Numbered from the stretch's first letter, positions 15,574 through 24,619 are shown. The stretch: DNA of 64,000 bases from Nodularia sphaerocarpa UHCC 0038 (GCF_022376295.1 NZ_CP060140.1:5212356-5276355); one strand, 5' to 3'. Notes: generated by a model from the sequence alone, not told the origin. Numbers and translations are program-made.

Positions 15574-18006
15574 ATGCAACTTGCCCCGAAAACTCAGCTT
15601 ACTCCAGAACCAGCCCCGACTTCAAAGAAAATTGTCCTAGATGTTGGGGGGATGAAATGTGCTGGATGTGTAAGCGCTGTAGAACGACAGCTAACGCAAT
15701 ATCCAGGAGTCAAAAGCGCCTGTGTGAATCTGGCTACAGAGGTAGCAGTAGTAGAGACAGAAACTGGTGAGGTAAATCAGGATGAACTAGCACAGCGATT
15801 GACATCAGCTGGATTTCCTTCTCAACCGCGTCAAGCTAGCGAAAAAGTAGCAGGGGAATCTACCCTCCCAGATGCAGATGAACGAAAGCGCCGAGAAATG
15901 CGTTCTTCATTTGGGCAGTTAATTATTGCTGGGGTACTGCTGCTGTTGTCGGGAATTGGACATTTTGGCAGTATGGGTGTACTGCCAATCTTGAACAATA
16001 TCTGGTTTCACTGTGGATTGGCAACAGTTGCAATATTAATTCCCGGTCGCCCAATTTTAGTCGATGGTTGGCGGGGATGGCGGCGAAATGCGCCTAATAT
16101 GAATACCCTGGTGGGATTAGGAACGCTGACAGCCTACACCGCTAGTTTAATAGCACTACTGTTCCCCCAAATGGGTTGGGAATGTTTTTTTGATGAACCG
16201 GTGATGATGCTGGGTTTTATCCTCCTGGGTAGGACTTTAGAGCAACACGCCAGAGGTCGAGCCGCCGCCGCTTTTAGAGAATTACTAGCACTCCAACCAC
16301 AAATAGCAAGATTGATTCCTAACCCAGACCCGGAAAAATTAGGTTTGGGATCAAATATTGTAGAGATTCCTGCCGAAAAGGTGCGCGTTGGTGAATGGTT
16401 GCAAGTGCTACCAGGAGATAAAATTCCTGTTGATGGTGAGGTTCGCTTTGGGCAAACCACAGTAAATGAGTCTATGCTGACTGGGGAAGCTGTACCAGTG
16501 ATTAAGCAGCCTGGGGATGTGGTAGCCGCAGGAACTTTGAATCAGTCAGGAGCGATCGCAATCATCGCAACTCGTACTGGTAGCGATACTACTTTGGCAC
16601 AAATCGTTACTTTGGTAGAAACAGCTCAAACCCGTAAAGCCCCAGTGCAGAAATTAGCCGATACAGTCGCCGGTTACTTTACTTATGGTGTGTTGACGGC
16701 TTCTGTGTTGACATTTGTTTTTTGGTTCTTTTTCGGGACTCACATCTGGACTGATTTTACTATGTCTGGTGGCATGGAAATGATGAGTCACGCGCCACTT
16801 TCTAGTCCAGACGGGATGGATGGCGTTTCTACCCATTCCCCCCTGCTCACGAGCTTAAAACTGGCGATCGCCGTCATGGTTGTGGCTTGTCCCTGTGCTT
16901 TGGGACTGGCTACACCAACAGCAATTCTCGTCGGAACTGCCATCGGCGCTGAACGGGGTCTATTAATCAAAGGTGGCGATGTCTTGGAAAGAGTACACCA
17001 GTTAAATACAGTTGTATTTGATAAAACAGGCACTCTCACCACAGGTAATCCCACCGTTACTGATTGTCTACCCTTTGCGGAATGGGAATATAATCAACCC
17101 TACTCTCTTCTGCAACTCGCCGCAGCCGTAGAAAGTGGCACTTACCACCCCCTAGCCAAAGCCATTCAGCAAGCAGCACAGGAGCAAAAGTTAATTATTC
17201 CTGAGGCTGTGGACTTTCACACAGAACCTGGATTAGGTGTATCTGCTATTGTGGAGGGTTTGTCTGTACTTTTGGGTAACTGGGACTGGTTAAGTAAGCA
17301 CGGAATTTTTGCCAATGACGCTGCACAAAAAATGGCTCAACAGCTGGCGGAAGATGGTAAAACAGTGGTTGGCGTAGCCGTTGAGGGCAATTTAGCCGGA
17401 CTCATTGCTGTTCAAGATACCCTCAGACCCGATGCTGAGGCTACAGTCAACCACTTACGTCAGATGGGTTTACGGGTGATGCTGCTCAGTGGCGATAGGT
17501 TAGAAGCCGCTCAAGCTATAGCTAAACAACTAGGACTAGATAGCGCTGATGTCATGGCTGGCGTTCTCCCAGCCAAAAAAGCAGATGTGATCAAATCTCT
17601 CCAGCTACAAGGAAGATCACAATCTCCCACTCCCCACTCCGTAGTCGCAATGGTTGGCGATGGAATTAATGATGCTCCGGCTTTATCACAAGCAGATGTG
17701 GGAATTGCTTTATATTCTGGAACGGATGTGGCGATGGAAACTGCGGAAATTGTCTTGATGCGCGATCGCTTATATGATGTTGTGGCATCAATTCAACTTA
17801 GTCGTGCTACCTTCAACAAAATCCGCCAAAATTTATTCTGGGCATTTGCGTATAATACAATCGGCATTCCTTTAGCCGCAGGTGTATTGTTACCCAATTT
17901 TGGTTTTGTCCTCAGTCCTTCTGGCGCGGCGGCATTAATGGCTTTTAGCTCTGTTAGTGTTGTTACCAACTCTATTTTATTAAGGAGACTAGCTCACCGC
18001 CTATAA
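15574..18006 (+). CDS. Copper-transporting P1B-type ATPase
   Basis: 810 residues. N-terminal HMA domain with GMKCAGC (C29, C32); eight membrane helices with the Cu(I)-specific CPC motif at 439-441; TGE phosphatase motif (MLTGEAVP, about 301-308); phosphorylated Asp in DKTGT (D483); HP motif (YHPLAKAI) and hinge GDGINDAP. Moves Cu(I) across the membrane; in cyanobacteria CtaA imports at the plasma membrane and PacS delivers to the thylakoid, and I cannot decide between them from sequence. The loop before the CPC helix (about 389-423) is rich in Met and His, suggesting a periplasmic or lumenal copper-binding site. Copper is needed by the oxidase encoded at 45-49 kb. Confidence 0.93.
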   Translation: MQLAPKTQLTPEPAPTSKKIVLDVGGMKCAGCVSAVERQLTQYPGVKSACVNLATEVAVVETETGEVNQDELAQRLTSAGFPSQPRQASEKVAGESTLPDADERKRREMRSSFGQLIIAGVLLLLSGIGHFGSMGVLPILNNIWFHCGLATVAILIPGRPILVDGWRGWRRNAPNMNTLVGLGTLTAYTASLIALLFPQMGWECFFDEPVMMLGFILLGRTLEQHARGRAAAAFRELLALQPQIARLIPNPDPEKLGLGSNIVEIPAEKVRVGEWLQVLPGDKIPVDGEVRFGQTTVNESMLTGEAVPVIKQPGDVVAAGTLNQSGAIAIIATRTGSDTTLAQIVTLVETAQTRKAPVQKLADTVAGYFTYGVLTASVLTFVFWFFFGTHIWTDFTMSGGMEMMSHAPLSSPDGMDGVSTHSPLLTSLKLAIAVMVVACPCALGLATPTAILVGTAIGAERGLLIKGGDVLERVHQLNTVVFDKTGTLTTGNPTVTDCLPFAEWEYNQPYSLLQLAAAVESGTYHPLAKAIQQAAQEQKLIIPEAVDFHTEPGLGVSAIVEGLSVLLGNWDWLSKHGIFANDAAQKMAQQLAEDGKTVVGVAVEGNLAGLIAVQDTLRPDAEATVNHLRQMGLRVMLLSGDRLEAAQAIAKQLGLDSADVMAGVLPAKKADVIKSLQLQGRSQSPTPHSVVAMVGDGINDAPALSQADVGIALYSGTDVAMETAEIVLMRDRLYDVVASIQLSRATFNKIRQNLFWAFAYNTIGIPLAAGVLLPNFGFVLSPSGAAALMAFSSVSVVTNSILLRRLAHRL

Positions 18007-18137
18007 AAACTGCCATTGTGAACAATCAATATTGTCAATCCCATGCTGTTTTTTTGTGATCTCAGGTTATACTTAAGTATCGATCTTTAAGTGATAGCAA
18101 AACCTGTTTAGCCTCCTTCTAAAGCAACAGTAGCACT

Positions 18138-18164
18138 GAGTAGAACAGCTATGTTCTACTCTTT
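18138..18164 (+). terminator. Hairpin terminator downstream of copper ATPase
   Basis: Perfect 10-bp stem GAGTAGAACA-GCTA-TGTTCTACTC followed by TTT. It lies 130 bp after the ATPase stop; the short T-tract makes it a moderate candidate. Confidence 0.5.
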
Positions 18165-18185
18165 CCAATCAAGTGGAATTTTGAT

Positions 18186-18309
18186 TAAGTAGGTCGGCGT
18201 AAATCAAGTTAACTAGCTAGGGTCGTCATTTGTCATTGGTCATTAGTAAGGGTTTGAGTCCTATTTACGAGTCGTAACATACTTTTGTTTATTCATGCTT
18301 ACCTACTTA
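18186..18309 (-). mobile_element. MITE-like repeat, copy 3 (reverse orientation)
   Basis: Reverse-orientation copy: starts TAAGTAGGTCGGCGTAAAT, ends CATGCTTACCTACTTA; the two ends are imperfect inverted repeats. Contains GTTAACTAGCTAG and TCATTGG heptamers. This is the cleanest copy for defining element ends. Confidence 0.78.
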
Positions 18310-18486
18310 AACTTATGATCATATAACTGTGAGAATACAAGAAAATAATCACGATATAACATTTACTAGGCTAATGTAAGCCAAATTTATTAGTGTTTAT
18401 CGGTATACCTCACAAACAGCGATCAATGGTATGATTAGGCAATTTTGATTAATGAGACTGCAACCGATTGTAGCAACGATGTATCA

Positions 18487-18948
18487 ATGGCAACGGAAAA
18501 TCATGAGAGCCATCTACTGATTATTGAGGATGATCAAGGTCGCAAGGAATTTGCTCTGGAAAAAACCATTTACTCTCTGGGCAGAGGACGGGATTGTAAT
18601 ATTCGTATAATGTCTCACTTTGCCTCCCGTCGCCATGCCACATTAGTGAGAATGCAACGAGATCATACCACTTATAGTAATCATAATTATTATTACCGAA
18701 TTGTAGATGGTGATGCCCAAGGAAAGCCGAGTGCCAACGGTCTGATGATTAATGGACGCAAAATACCAGTTCACAATCTCAAGAATGAAGATGAGATCGT
18801 TTTTGGTCCTGGGGTACGTGCTATTTATTATTTATTAAAAAATAGTCAAATATCCAGACCAGAAGATGATAGCGAGTATGATATTACACTTATAAACCCC
18901 GGTATGGCTGAAGATGAAGATATAGAAGATGAACACAAGTTAAAATAA
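18487..18948 (+). CDS. FHA domain protein
   Basis: 153 residues from ATG 18487; a TTG at 18445 would add 14 residues. A forkhead-associated domain covers about 10-125: 'IYSLGRGRDCNIRI' (G-R loop), 'SHFASRRHATLV' (the S-R-x-H core of FHA) and 'SANGLMINGRKI' (the N-G motif). FHA domains bind phosphothreonine peptides. The C-terminal 35 residues are strongly acidic (DEDIEDEHK). The family is frequent in cyanobacteria with Ser/Thr kinases; no kinase lies in this window. The epimerase gene follows 26 bases later and may be co-transcribed. Confidence 0.88.
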   Translation: MATENHESHLLIIEDDQGRKEFALEKTIYSLGRGRDCNIRIMSHFASRRHATLVRMQRDHTTYSNHNYYYRIVDGDAQGKPSANGLMINGRKIPVHNLKNEDEIVFGPGVRAIYYLLKNSQISRPEDDSEYDITLINPGMAEDEDIEDEHKLK

Positions 18949-18974
18949 GGCTTTGGTTGAGGTGTATTTACATT

Positions 18975-19895
18975 ATGAAAGTAGCCATTACTGGAGCAAC
19001 GGGATTTGTCGGGAGTCGTTTGGTAGGACGACTGCACAAGGAGAGTCATAGAATATTGGTGTTAACTCGTAACACTTCCTCGGCTGAAAAAGTTTTTCCC
19101 CCTGGGGCTTTTCCTAATGTAGAAATTGTTGCCTATACACCGACAGTATCTGGTTCTTGGCAAGATGCTTTAGCTGGTTGTGATGCTGTAGTTAATCTCG
19201 CAGGAGAACCCATTGCGGAGGAACGCTGGACACCAGAACAAAAGCAGAAAATCCTCAATAGCCGCCAGCTAGGTACACAGAAAATAGTGGAAGCCATAGC
19301 CAAAGCTCATCCTCAACCCTCTGTGTTAGTTAATGCTTCGGCTGTTGGCTACTATGGAACCAGTGAAACAGCTACCTTTGATGAAACGAGTTCATCTGGT
19401 AACGATTTTCTCGCTCAAGTCTGTCAAGCCTGGGAAGCAGAAGCACAAAAAGTTAAAGATGCTGGTGTGCGCCTTGTGATTCTGCGTTTGGGTATTGTTC
19501 TGGGTAGTGGTGGTGCTTTGGGCAAAATGATTACACCTTTCAAACTTTTTGCAGGTGGTCCCCTTGGTAGTGGTCGGCAGTGGTTATCATGGATTCACTT
19601 AGATGACTTAGTAAATCTGATTTTACAAGCTTTAACGAACCCAGAAATGTCAGGCGTATATAATGCTACTGCCCCTAATCCTGTGCGGATGGCAGAGTTA
19701 AGCCAATCTTTGGGACAAGTTATGCAACGTCCTTCCTGGTTACCGGTTCCTGGCTTTGCTCTCGAAGCTCTTTTAGGAGATGGCGCGATGGTAGTTTTAG
19801 AAGGTCAACAAGTCATACCTAAGCGGACTTTAGAGGCGGGTTTTGAGTATGAATACTCTGATTTGCTTCCAGCGTTGACACAAATTATTCGGTAA
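18975..19895 (+). CDS. TIGR01777 family NAD(P)-dependent epimerase (SulA/YfcH-like)
   Basis: 306 residues from ATG 18975 (the frame opens at TTG 18957). Extended SDR: nucleotide-binding GATGFVGSRLV at 7-17, 'VNLAGEPIAEERW', active-site-region 'ASAVGYYG' (YxxxK is replaced by the YYG pattern typical of TIGR01777), 'RLGIVLGSGGALGKM', 'WIHLDDLV' and 'GVYNATAPNPV'. Plant and cyanobacterial members are associated with plastid/thylakoid membranes and cell division, but the substrate is unknown. Intact and full length. Confidence 0.9.
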   Translation: MKVAITGATGFVGSRLVGRLHKESHRILVLTRNTSSAEKVFPPGAFPNVEIVAYTPTVSGSWQDALAGCDAVVNLAGEPIAEERWTPEQKQKILNSRQLGTQKIVEAIAKAHPQPSVLVNASAVGYYGTSETATFDETSSSGNDFLAQVCQAWEAEAQKVKDAGVRLVILRLGIVLGSGGALGKMITPFKLFAGGPLGSGRQWLSWIHLDDLVNLILQALTNPEMSGVYNATAPNPVRMAELSQSLGQVMQRPSWLPVPGFALEALLGDGAMVVLEGQQVIPKRTLEAGFEYEYSDLLPALTQIIR

Positions 19896-19937
19896 ATACT
19901 TGGGGGGGATGGCTGGGCTGACCGCGTAGCTTCGATA

Positions 19938-19953
19938 ACAGGAGAAGACAGGA
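19938..19953. repeat. Short hairpin repeat (CAGGACT/AGTCCTG)
   Basis: Perfect 7-bp inverted repeat with an AA loop, followed by ACTACAAACC, between two convergent genes. It may help terminate both and belongs to the hairpin type seen at 78-95. Confidence 0.45.
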
Positions 19954-19975
19954 CTAAAGTCCTGACTACAAACCT

Positions 19976-20218
19976 TTAGTCAGCCTGGAATTTTCGAGAA
20001 ACCCAACTGACTAAACCGCTCAGAAGAGCGCCACCCATGAGGATACCAATTGCGGGGTTAAACACAGGTATCCAAAGTTGATGCCACAAATCTAAACCTA
20101 AGTGTACTCCCGCAGCATCACCAATGGCGGCGATCGCTAACCAGATAAAGCCAAATAAAACTAAGAATACATCAGCAACTAAAACTAGGTTTAGCCAGTT
20201 TAATAATTTTTCTTTCAT
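19976..20218 (-). CDS. Small two-helix membrane protein, hypothetical
   Basis: 80 residues: helix 1 LVLVADVFLVLFGFIWLAIAAIG, a loop with 'LGLDLWHQLWIPVFNPAIG', helix 2 ILMGGALLSGLVSWV and a basic end. This pattern is common in cyanobacterial hypothetical proteins; no function is known to me. The ATG at 20218 follows a GGGAGTAGG-type repeat on its upstream side, so its leader is repeat-derived. Confidence 0.72.
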   Translation of the reverse strand: MKEKLLNWLNLVLVADVFLVLFGFIWLAIAAIGDAAGVHLGLDLWHQLWIPVFNPAIGILMGGALLSGLVSWVSRKFQAD

Positions 20219-20221
20219 CAG

Positions 20222-20272
20222 GGAGTAGGGAGTAAGGAGTGGGGAGTGAGGAGTGGGGAGTGGGGAGTGGCT
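20222..20272. repeat. GGGGAGTGAGGAG low-complexity tandem repeat
   Basis: Six or seven degenerate GGAGTGGGGAGT units directly upstream of the small membrane protein gene on the minus strand; same word family as 55581-55645. Confidence 0.6.
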
Positions 20273-20326
20273 TTTATGCGTACTAGCCTCTAGGGACTGT
20301 TTTCAAACCCAAAATTAGACGTAAAT

Positions 20327-20413
20327 GTAGGTTGGGTTGAGGTTTTGGGAAACCCAACTTTACCCCATATTTGGTTTGCTGCGTTGGGTTGCGCTGCGCT
20401 TAACCCAACCTAC
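20327..20413. repeat. Palindromic repeat with GTAGGTTGGGTT arms
   Basis: 12-bp inverted repeat GTAGGTTGGGTT/AACCCAACCTAC enclosing a smaller GTTGGGTT/AACCCAAC pair. The same family appears at 43771-43843 and, with GGTGGGTTA arms, at 35072, 42407 and 51587. Confidence 0.75.
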
Positions 20414-20459
20414 TTCTAGACTTTGAAAACACGCCCTAGCCCCTACCTCGTGGGCTTAA

Positions 20460-20879
20460 TTATTCAAATAGCCAGGTTTTGACTTTTGTCAAACTCTGCC
20501 AATCTGGTTTGCGGGTGAAACCATCGGTAATGCTATCTTTAATTTCTTTTTCCCATTCTTCGTTCACAAAAATTAACTGTTTTGCGAATTCAATATGTTC
20601 TCGCAATCCTTTTTCACCCGTTTCCAACATGGACATAGCCAAGTTAATTCTGGCTTGTGGGTCTTGTGGATTTAACTTTACTGCCTTCCGCGCCGCTTTG
20701 GAAGCCAATTTCGGTTTGTTGTCTAGCAAATACAACCAAGATAAACAAATCCAAGCTGAACTAGTTTCAGGGGCGCGATCGCACACTTCTTTAAATACAG
20801 GTATTAAAGATTCTGGTGCTTCCCCAGCTTTATAGCGTTCCAAACCTGTATCAAACAGGAATTCAACTGTTTGAGCCAT
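20460..20879 (-). CDS. TPR repeat protein
   Basis: 139 residues, all helical. Two to three tetratricopeptide repeats between residues 30 and 105 ('SSAWICLSWLYLLDNKPKLASKAARKAVKLNPQDPQARINLAMSML' contains two canonical TPR helices pairs with Ala/Gly/Pro positions). A C-terminal block 'EEWEKEIKDSITDGFTRKPDWQSLTKVKTWLFE' is conserved-looking. Likely a soluble protein-binding scaffold; partner unknown. It is upstream, on the same strand, of no obvious operon partner. Confidence 0.82.
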   Translation of the reverse strand: MAQTVEFLFDTGLERYKAGEAPESLIPVFKEVCDRAPETSSAWICLSWLYLLDNKPKLASKAARKAVKLNPQDPQARINLAMSMLETGEKGLREHIEFAKQLIFVNEEWEKEIKDSITDGFTRKPDWQSLTKVKTWLFE

Positions 20880-20965
20880 AGCAAATCAGTTAATAGTTAT
20901 ATAGTCAATAGTTAGCAGTCAGTCATCAAGAGTAATTAACCACTGACAACCGACCACTGACAATC

Positions 20966-21322
20966 TTACACTCCAAATGACTTCCCGCAACCACAGGTTT
21001 GGGCAGCATTGGGGTTAGTGAACTGGAAACCACCACCAATCATGGCATCGCTATAATCGAGCATTAAACCATAGAGGTATAATAAGCTTTTGCCATCACA
21101 AACAATTTTGAAGCCATCGTAATCGAAAACTTCATCCACAGGGGTGATCTTGCTGGTGTCCTCAAAGTCCATCATGTAAGACATTCCCGAACAACCACCT
21201 TGACGGACTCCTACTCGTAAGCATAGTTCGTTGCCTTGCTTTTCTTGCAAGGATTTTACCTGAAGCAAGGCGGATTGGCTCAGTTGAATTCCACGTTGTT
21301 GGGACTGAATTGCTTGTGTCAT
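20966..21322 (-). CDS. A-type iron-sulfur carrier (IscA/SufA/ErpA family)
   Basis: 118 residues. The three conserved cysteines are present: GGCSGMSY (C44) and CGCGKSF (C110, C112), with 'GGGFQFTNPNA' just before. A-type carriers receive Fe-S clusters from the SUF machinery and pass them to apoproteins; no suf gene lies beside it, as often in cyanobacteria. Which paralogue (IscA- or SufA-like) I cannot say. Possible clients in this window are the ferredoxin, SdhB and the family-4 glycosylase. Confidence 0.93.
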   Translation of the reverse strand: MTQAIQSQQRGIQLSQSALLQVKSLQEKQGNELCLRVGVRQGGCSGMSYMMDFEDTSKITPVDEVFDYDGFKIVCDGKSLLYLYGLMLDYSDAMIGGGFQFTNPNAAQTCGCGKSFGV

Positions 21323-21653
21323 TTTGCTGTTTCAACTCCTTAAGTGGTCTAACCAGTGACCGGGCTAGGTTTTATATTACCCTGGGGTAACTCTTTATGT
21401 TTTTGCTTTTATTCTAGCGATCTTGATATGGTTAGTCGCCAAATTGTCAACACTTGCTCAAAAGCAACCAAAACTTTTTATTCTAGAATTGAGAGATTCG
21501 CTGTGTTTAGGGATGCGGTATGTTTGGAGTTTAAGCCTTGTGCCAACCACCAGTTGCAACCACTCTTCAGGTGTAGCCAGGAAGATTTTACCCAAGGCTA
21601 GTTATTCCCCATAGTTTACTGCCAAATTGCTTCTTTTTTGATTAATCTACTTT
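21323..21653. other. 331-bp intergenic region, divergent promoters
   Basis: Between the A-type carrier (minus) and the DUF6930-like gene (plus). I see no RNA, repeat or credible small gene; open frames here lack start signals. Confidence 0.4.
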
Positions 21654-23288
21654 ATGACAAGTTTTAATCGCTCTACCAGTCGTCGGTTGAAGACATTAAC
21701 TCAAATTCCTTCTGTATGGGAGGGCGATCGCCGTCCAATGTCATCATCGCCCACCTCAGATTCAGATTCCGAGTCCCAGGGGGAATGTATTCTGTGGGTA
21801 GATGGCTCACAGGGTGTTGTGCGAGGGATGGACATGGTATCTGCTGAAACAGGCCCAGAAGCAATTGTTCGCACCTTAATGCGCGCAATGGAGCATCCCC
21901 ACAGTCCTGGTAAACCCGCCAGACCCCAAAAAATTGTTGTCAAAGACCGAGAAATTCAGTTTTACCTGCGCGGTGTGCTGCAAGATTTAGATATTGCCAT
22001 TGATTACGTTCCAGAATTGCCGTTAATTGATGAACTGTTTCGTGGGTTTACAGAAATCCTCGATAACCAAGTTCCCGATTTACCGCCCCAGTATGCACAA
22101 GCCTTGCATGATCAAGCCTTGGCTCTTTGGGAAACTGCACCTTGGGAATTTTTAGAAGAACAGCAAATCTTGTCCATAGAGATTAACAGCGCCGATGTGG
22201 GTACACTCTACGCCTCGGTGATGGGGATGCTAGGGATGGAGTATGGAATTTTATTTTATCGCTCAGAAGATTCTCTCAAGCAGTTTCGAGCCGCAGTTTT
22301 ACAGGATGATGAATCACAAGCAGGTTTAGAAGAAGCTTTCCTGAAACAAGATTGCCTATTTCTGACTTTTGAAAGTGAAGATGAAGACGAAGACGAAGAC
22401 GAAGATGAAGATTTAGCTGATTTGCCCACATCACAAATTGAGCCGACTTTCGGTAATATTCATCCCTTAGAAGGATTGCGCTCTGTTTTATATGAAGAAG
22501 AGGCACTGGCAGTTTTTGTGGCTCTAGAGAGCCTGAGCCGCTTTCTGAGCGATTATCACAGCCAGCTCAATAATGAGACTTTTCCTAGCCTCAGCCGTAG
22601 CTATCGCATTTCTCTCCCTAAATCAGCCTCAGAATCAATTAAATCTTTACCTGTGACTGTCTCCACGATGCCGCAGTTAGCAGCAGAATTAGAGGAAATG
22701 GCAGGTTTTGATCTTGATGAACTAGAAATGGAAGAGGAGGATTTACCTGATTTTCCGTCCTTGCGAGATGATTTGATCCCAGAAGATGCTTTTCTGAGTT
22801 TGGGAGTAATTTCTTGGGAGATCCTAGATTCCTTGCGTCAAGGTGTTCAAACTCATCAAGCTGGTGAAATACCAAAAGTGGGTGATGGATTACCGGTAAT
22901 TTTAATTCAAACTTCCCGACCCAAGGCTAAAACTGTGATTGAAAATATTACAGCCGCAGGGGGTCTCAAAGCAATTTGCTTTAATCCAGGTGCTGATCCT
23001 TTTGATGGCGATCGCTACGATTTGGGGTTGTTGCAAACTGAAGATGATGAATTGTTCTTATTCGGTGAATTTTTAGATAATGATCCCACTCATAGAGAAG
23101 CCCGCAAAAAATGGAATCAGCGCTGTAAAAATACTCAGGGCTACTGTGGTTTAATTATTGCCAAAGGACTCACAGGTGCGTACCGTGGTAATCCCCAATT
23201 GCGAGATATGATGGCTTTGTTTGAAGCGCGATCGCTTTCACCTAAAGATTTAGGTCTCGGAACTCTCCAACTCATGCCGCCAACTTAA
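21654..23288 (+). CDS. Large acidic DUF6930-like protein
   Basis: 544 residues, cytosolic, no membrane segment or signal. I recognise it as a cyanobacterial hypothetical protein with a C-terminal DUF6930-like region (about 350-540: 'DDLIPEDAFLSLGVISWEILDSLR', 'FDGDRYDLGLLQTEDDELFLFGEF', 'RNPQLRDMMALFEAR' type blocks). The middle contains an acidic run of alternating Glu and Asp (about residues 242-253), encoded by the hexamer-like microsatellite at 22377-22412, and a second acidic patch at about 350-362. No catalytic motif is visible. Function unknown. Confidence 0.82.
   Translation: MTSFNRSTSRRLKTLTQIPSVWEGDRRPMSSSPTSDSDSESQGECILWVDGSQGVVRGMDMVSAETGPEAIVRTLMRAMEHPHSPGKPARPQKIVVKDREIQFYLRGVLQDLDIAIDYVPELPLIDELFRGFTEILDNQVPDLPPQYAQALHDQALALWETAPWEFLEEQQILSIEINSADVGTLYASVMGMLGMEYGILFYRSEDSLKQFRAAVLQDDESQAGLEEAFLKQDCLFLTFESEDEDEDEDEDEDLADLPTSQIEPTFGNIHPLEGLRSVLYEEEALAVFVALESLSRFLSDYHSQLNNETFPSLSRSYRISLPKSASESIKSLPVTVSTMPQLAAELEEMAGFDLDELEMEEEDLPDFPSLRDDLIPEDAFLSLGVISWEILDSLRQGVQTHQAGEIPKVGDGLPVILIQTSRPKAKTVIENITAAGGLKAICFNPGADPFDGDRYDLGLLQTEDDELFLFGEFLDNDPTHREARKKWNQRCKNTQGYCGLIIAKGLTGAYRGNPQLRDMMALFEARSLSPKDLGLGTLQLMPPT
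22377..22412. repeat. In-frame GAAGA(T/C) microsatellite encoding (ED)n
   Basis: Six tandem GAAGAY units inside the DUF6930-like gene; units differ only at the third base of the Asp codon, so the repeat is partly degenerated. Confidence 0.8.
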
Positions 23289-23299
23289 ATGTACCAATC

Positions 23300-23370
23300 A
23301 CCACAGATGAAGATAAATTTTGCTCAAATTTACCCAAATCGCCTTTATTTGTGATTTATCTGTGGTTTTT
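23300..23370 (+). terminator. Candidate terminator after DUF6930-like gene
   Basis: Arms CCACAGAT (23301) and ATCTGTGG (23358-23365) followed by TTTTT. The loop is long (about 49 bases), so this is only moderately convincing; the CCACAGAT word is also part of a dispersed repeat (51687, 56385). Confidence 0.4.
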
Positions 23371-24434
23371 GCCGACCACTAGAGTAGATATTTCTAGCTT
23401 TTTTTTAGATGATATGACAATGGCAATGGCAAATGTTTAGCGAATGTTTTCCTAGTTTGGCGTGAATATAATTCGCTAGTTGCTCCCGATCACATAAATT
23501 AGGTATATTGTACATATTTTCGTGAGCTTTGTCGGCAAATTAAGTTGCGTGAACAACGTTGAATGCTCAACCCAAAAATTGTTAACCTTTAATTTTTATC
23601 AACGCCATCCCGGTAATGTTCATATTTTCATCTTTTATCAGCTTTTTTGAGGTGATACATCCTATAGTCTGTCCGCAGAATTTAGTAAAATTTCAGATAT
23701 TTTCCTTTTTCTGCAAGTTTTTCGCAGAAAGCATCAAATCTTTGTCAAATTACCTTTTAAGAAAGATTCTTGAAAGTATAAAAATCATGGTTATAATAGC
23801 CGTACCATACAAAAAAAACCCCCGAACATTCCTTGGAAAGGGAACTTATTAACAAAAAAGCTGCGTCTAATTTCTGGAGGACTCTAGTAACAAATTTACA
23901 GTTGTTCCACTGGTTGTAGACACAAACTTTGAGAAAATATGGCAAGTGTACCTGAATATAAGGATAAAAAAATGTTCTGGTTAATTCAATTGGATGAAGA
24001 TTATAAACAGACAAAATGCTAATTTTAAACAAGCTATTATCTCCAGATAAAAAGAAAAATTACTCAGGTAATTTCTCAAAAAGTTCAGGATAATAATCAC
24101 AGTAATGCTTAATTGATCATGCCTCTTTCAGAGGATCTGCCCTGAGAGCAAAGCATCGTTACGAATTAGGAATGAGTAATTATTTGGTCAGGCTTTGATT
24201 AACACCTGGCTGGTGTCACAGCCTTGACCAGAGAGTGTGCGATATCTCATCTGTCACAATAATAATTGTATTCTTATATTTTATTGGGCAATGAGCAATG
24301 GACTTGATCAAGATGAGTTTTTTATTGTTGATGGCATTGCTTGTTTATTGACACAAACTCTGATAATCTGATCGTCTTCATCTTGAGTTAATTGTTCTTT
24401 TAGATGGTGTTAACATACAGCGTATAGCATGATA
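23371..24434. other. Long AT-rich intergenic region with hairpins
   Basis: About 1.06 kb without a convincing gene. It includes a GAATATAATTCGCT word (near 23463) shared with the nested miniature element at 44676, and a nested hairpin at 24185-24230. No short photosystem gene was found on either strand. Confidence 0.45.
24185..24230. ncRNA. Structured-RNA candidate (nested hairpin)
   Basis: Outer stem TGGTCAGGCT with AGCC-T-TGACCA (10 bp, one bulge), inner stem ACACC/GGTGT with loop TGGCT. A small CCTCT/AGAGG hairpin precedes it near 24124. It lies about 200 bp upstream of the ribbon-helix-helix gene. Both strands can fold; no T-tract follows, so it is not a simple terminator. Function is inference only. 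Confidence 0.3.
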
Positions 24435-24605
24435 ATGACTAATAAAAAATGGGCCGTCAAACGTATCACTGTCAATTTAGCAACACAGGAAGCGGAAAAA
24501 CTAGAAAAATACTGTCAGCAAACAGGTAGACCTGCAACAGATGTAATTCGCGAACTGATTCGAGCGCTAACTGTATCAGATGACAGCAAGGAAGCAAACA
24601 AGTAG
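24435..24605 (+). CDS. Small ribbon-helix-helix (CopG-like) protein
   Basis: 56 residues from ATG 24435 (another ATG at 24429 adds two). Reads MTNKKWAVKRITVNLATQEA then EKLEKYCQQTGRPATDVIRELIRAL: a beta strand followed by two helices with the G-R-P turn, the pattern of CopG/Arc/MetJ DNA-binding proteins. Similar short proteins are common in cyanobacteria as stand-alone genes. No toxin gene follows; the TnpB element begins 15 bp after the stop. Likely a DNA-binding dimer; target unknown. Confidence 0.7.
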   Translation: MTNKKWAVKRITVNLATQEAEKLEKYCQQTGRPATDVIRELIRALTVSDDSKEANK

Positions 24606-24619
24606 GGATCTAGTTTTAC

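Noticed and set aside
23616..23852. 78-codon Phe/Lys-rich frame in the AT-rich gap
   Set aside because: Composition reflects the AT-rich DNA; no conserved pattern or ribosome site.
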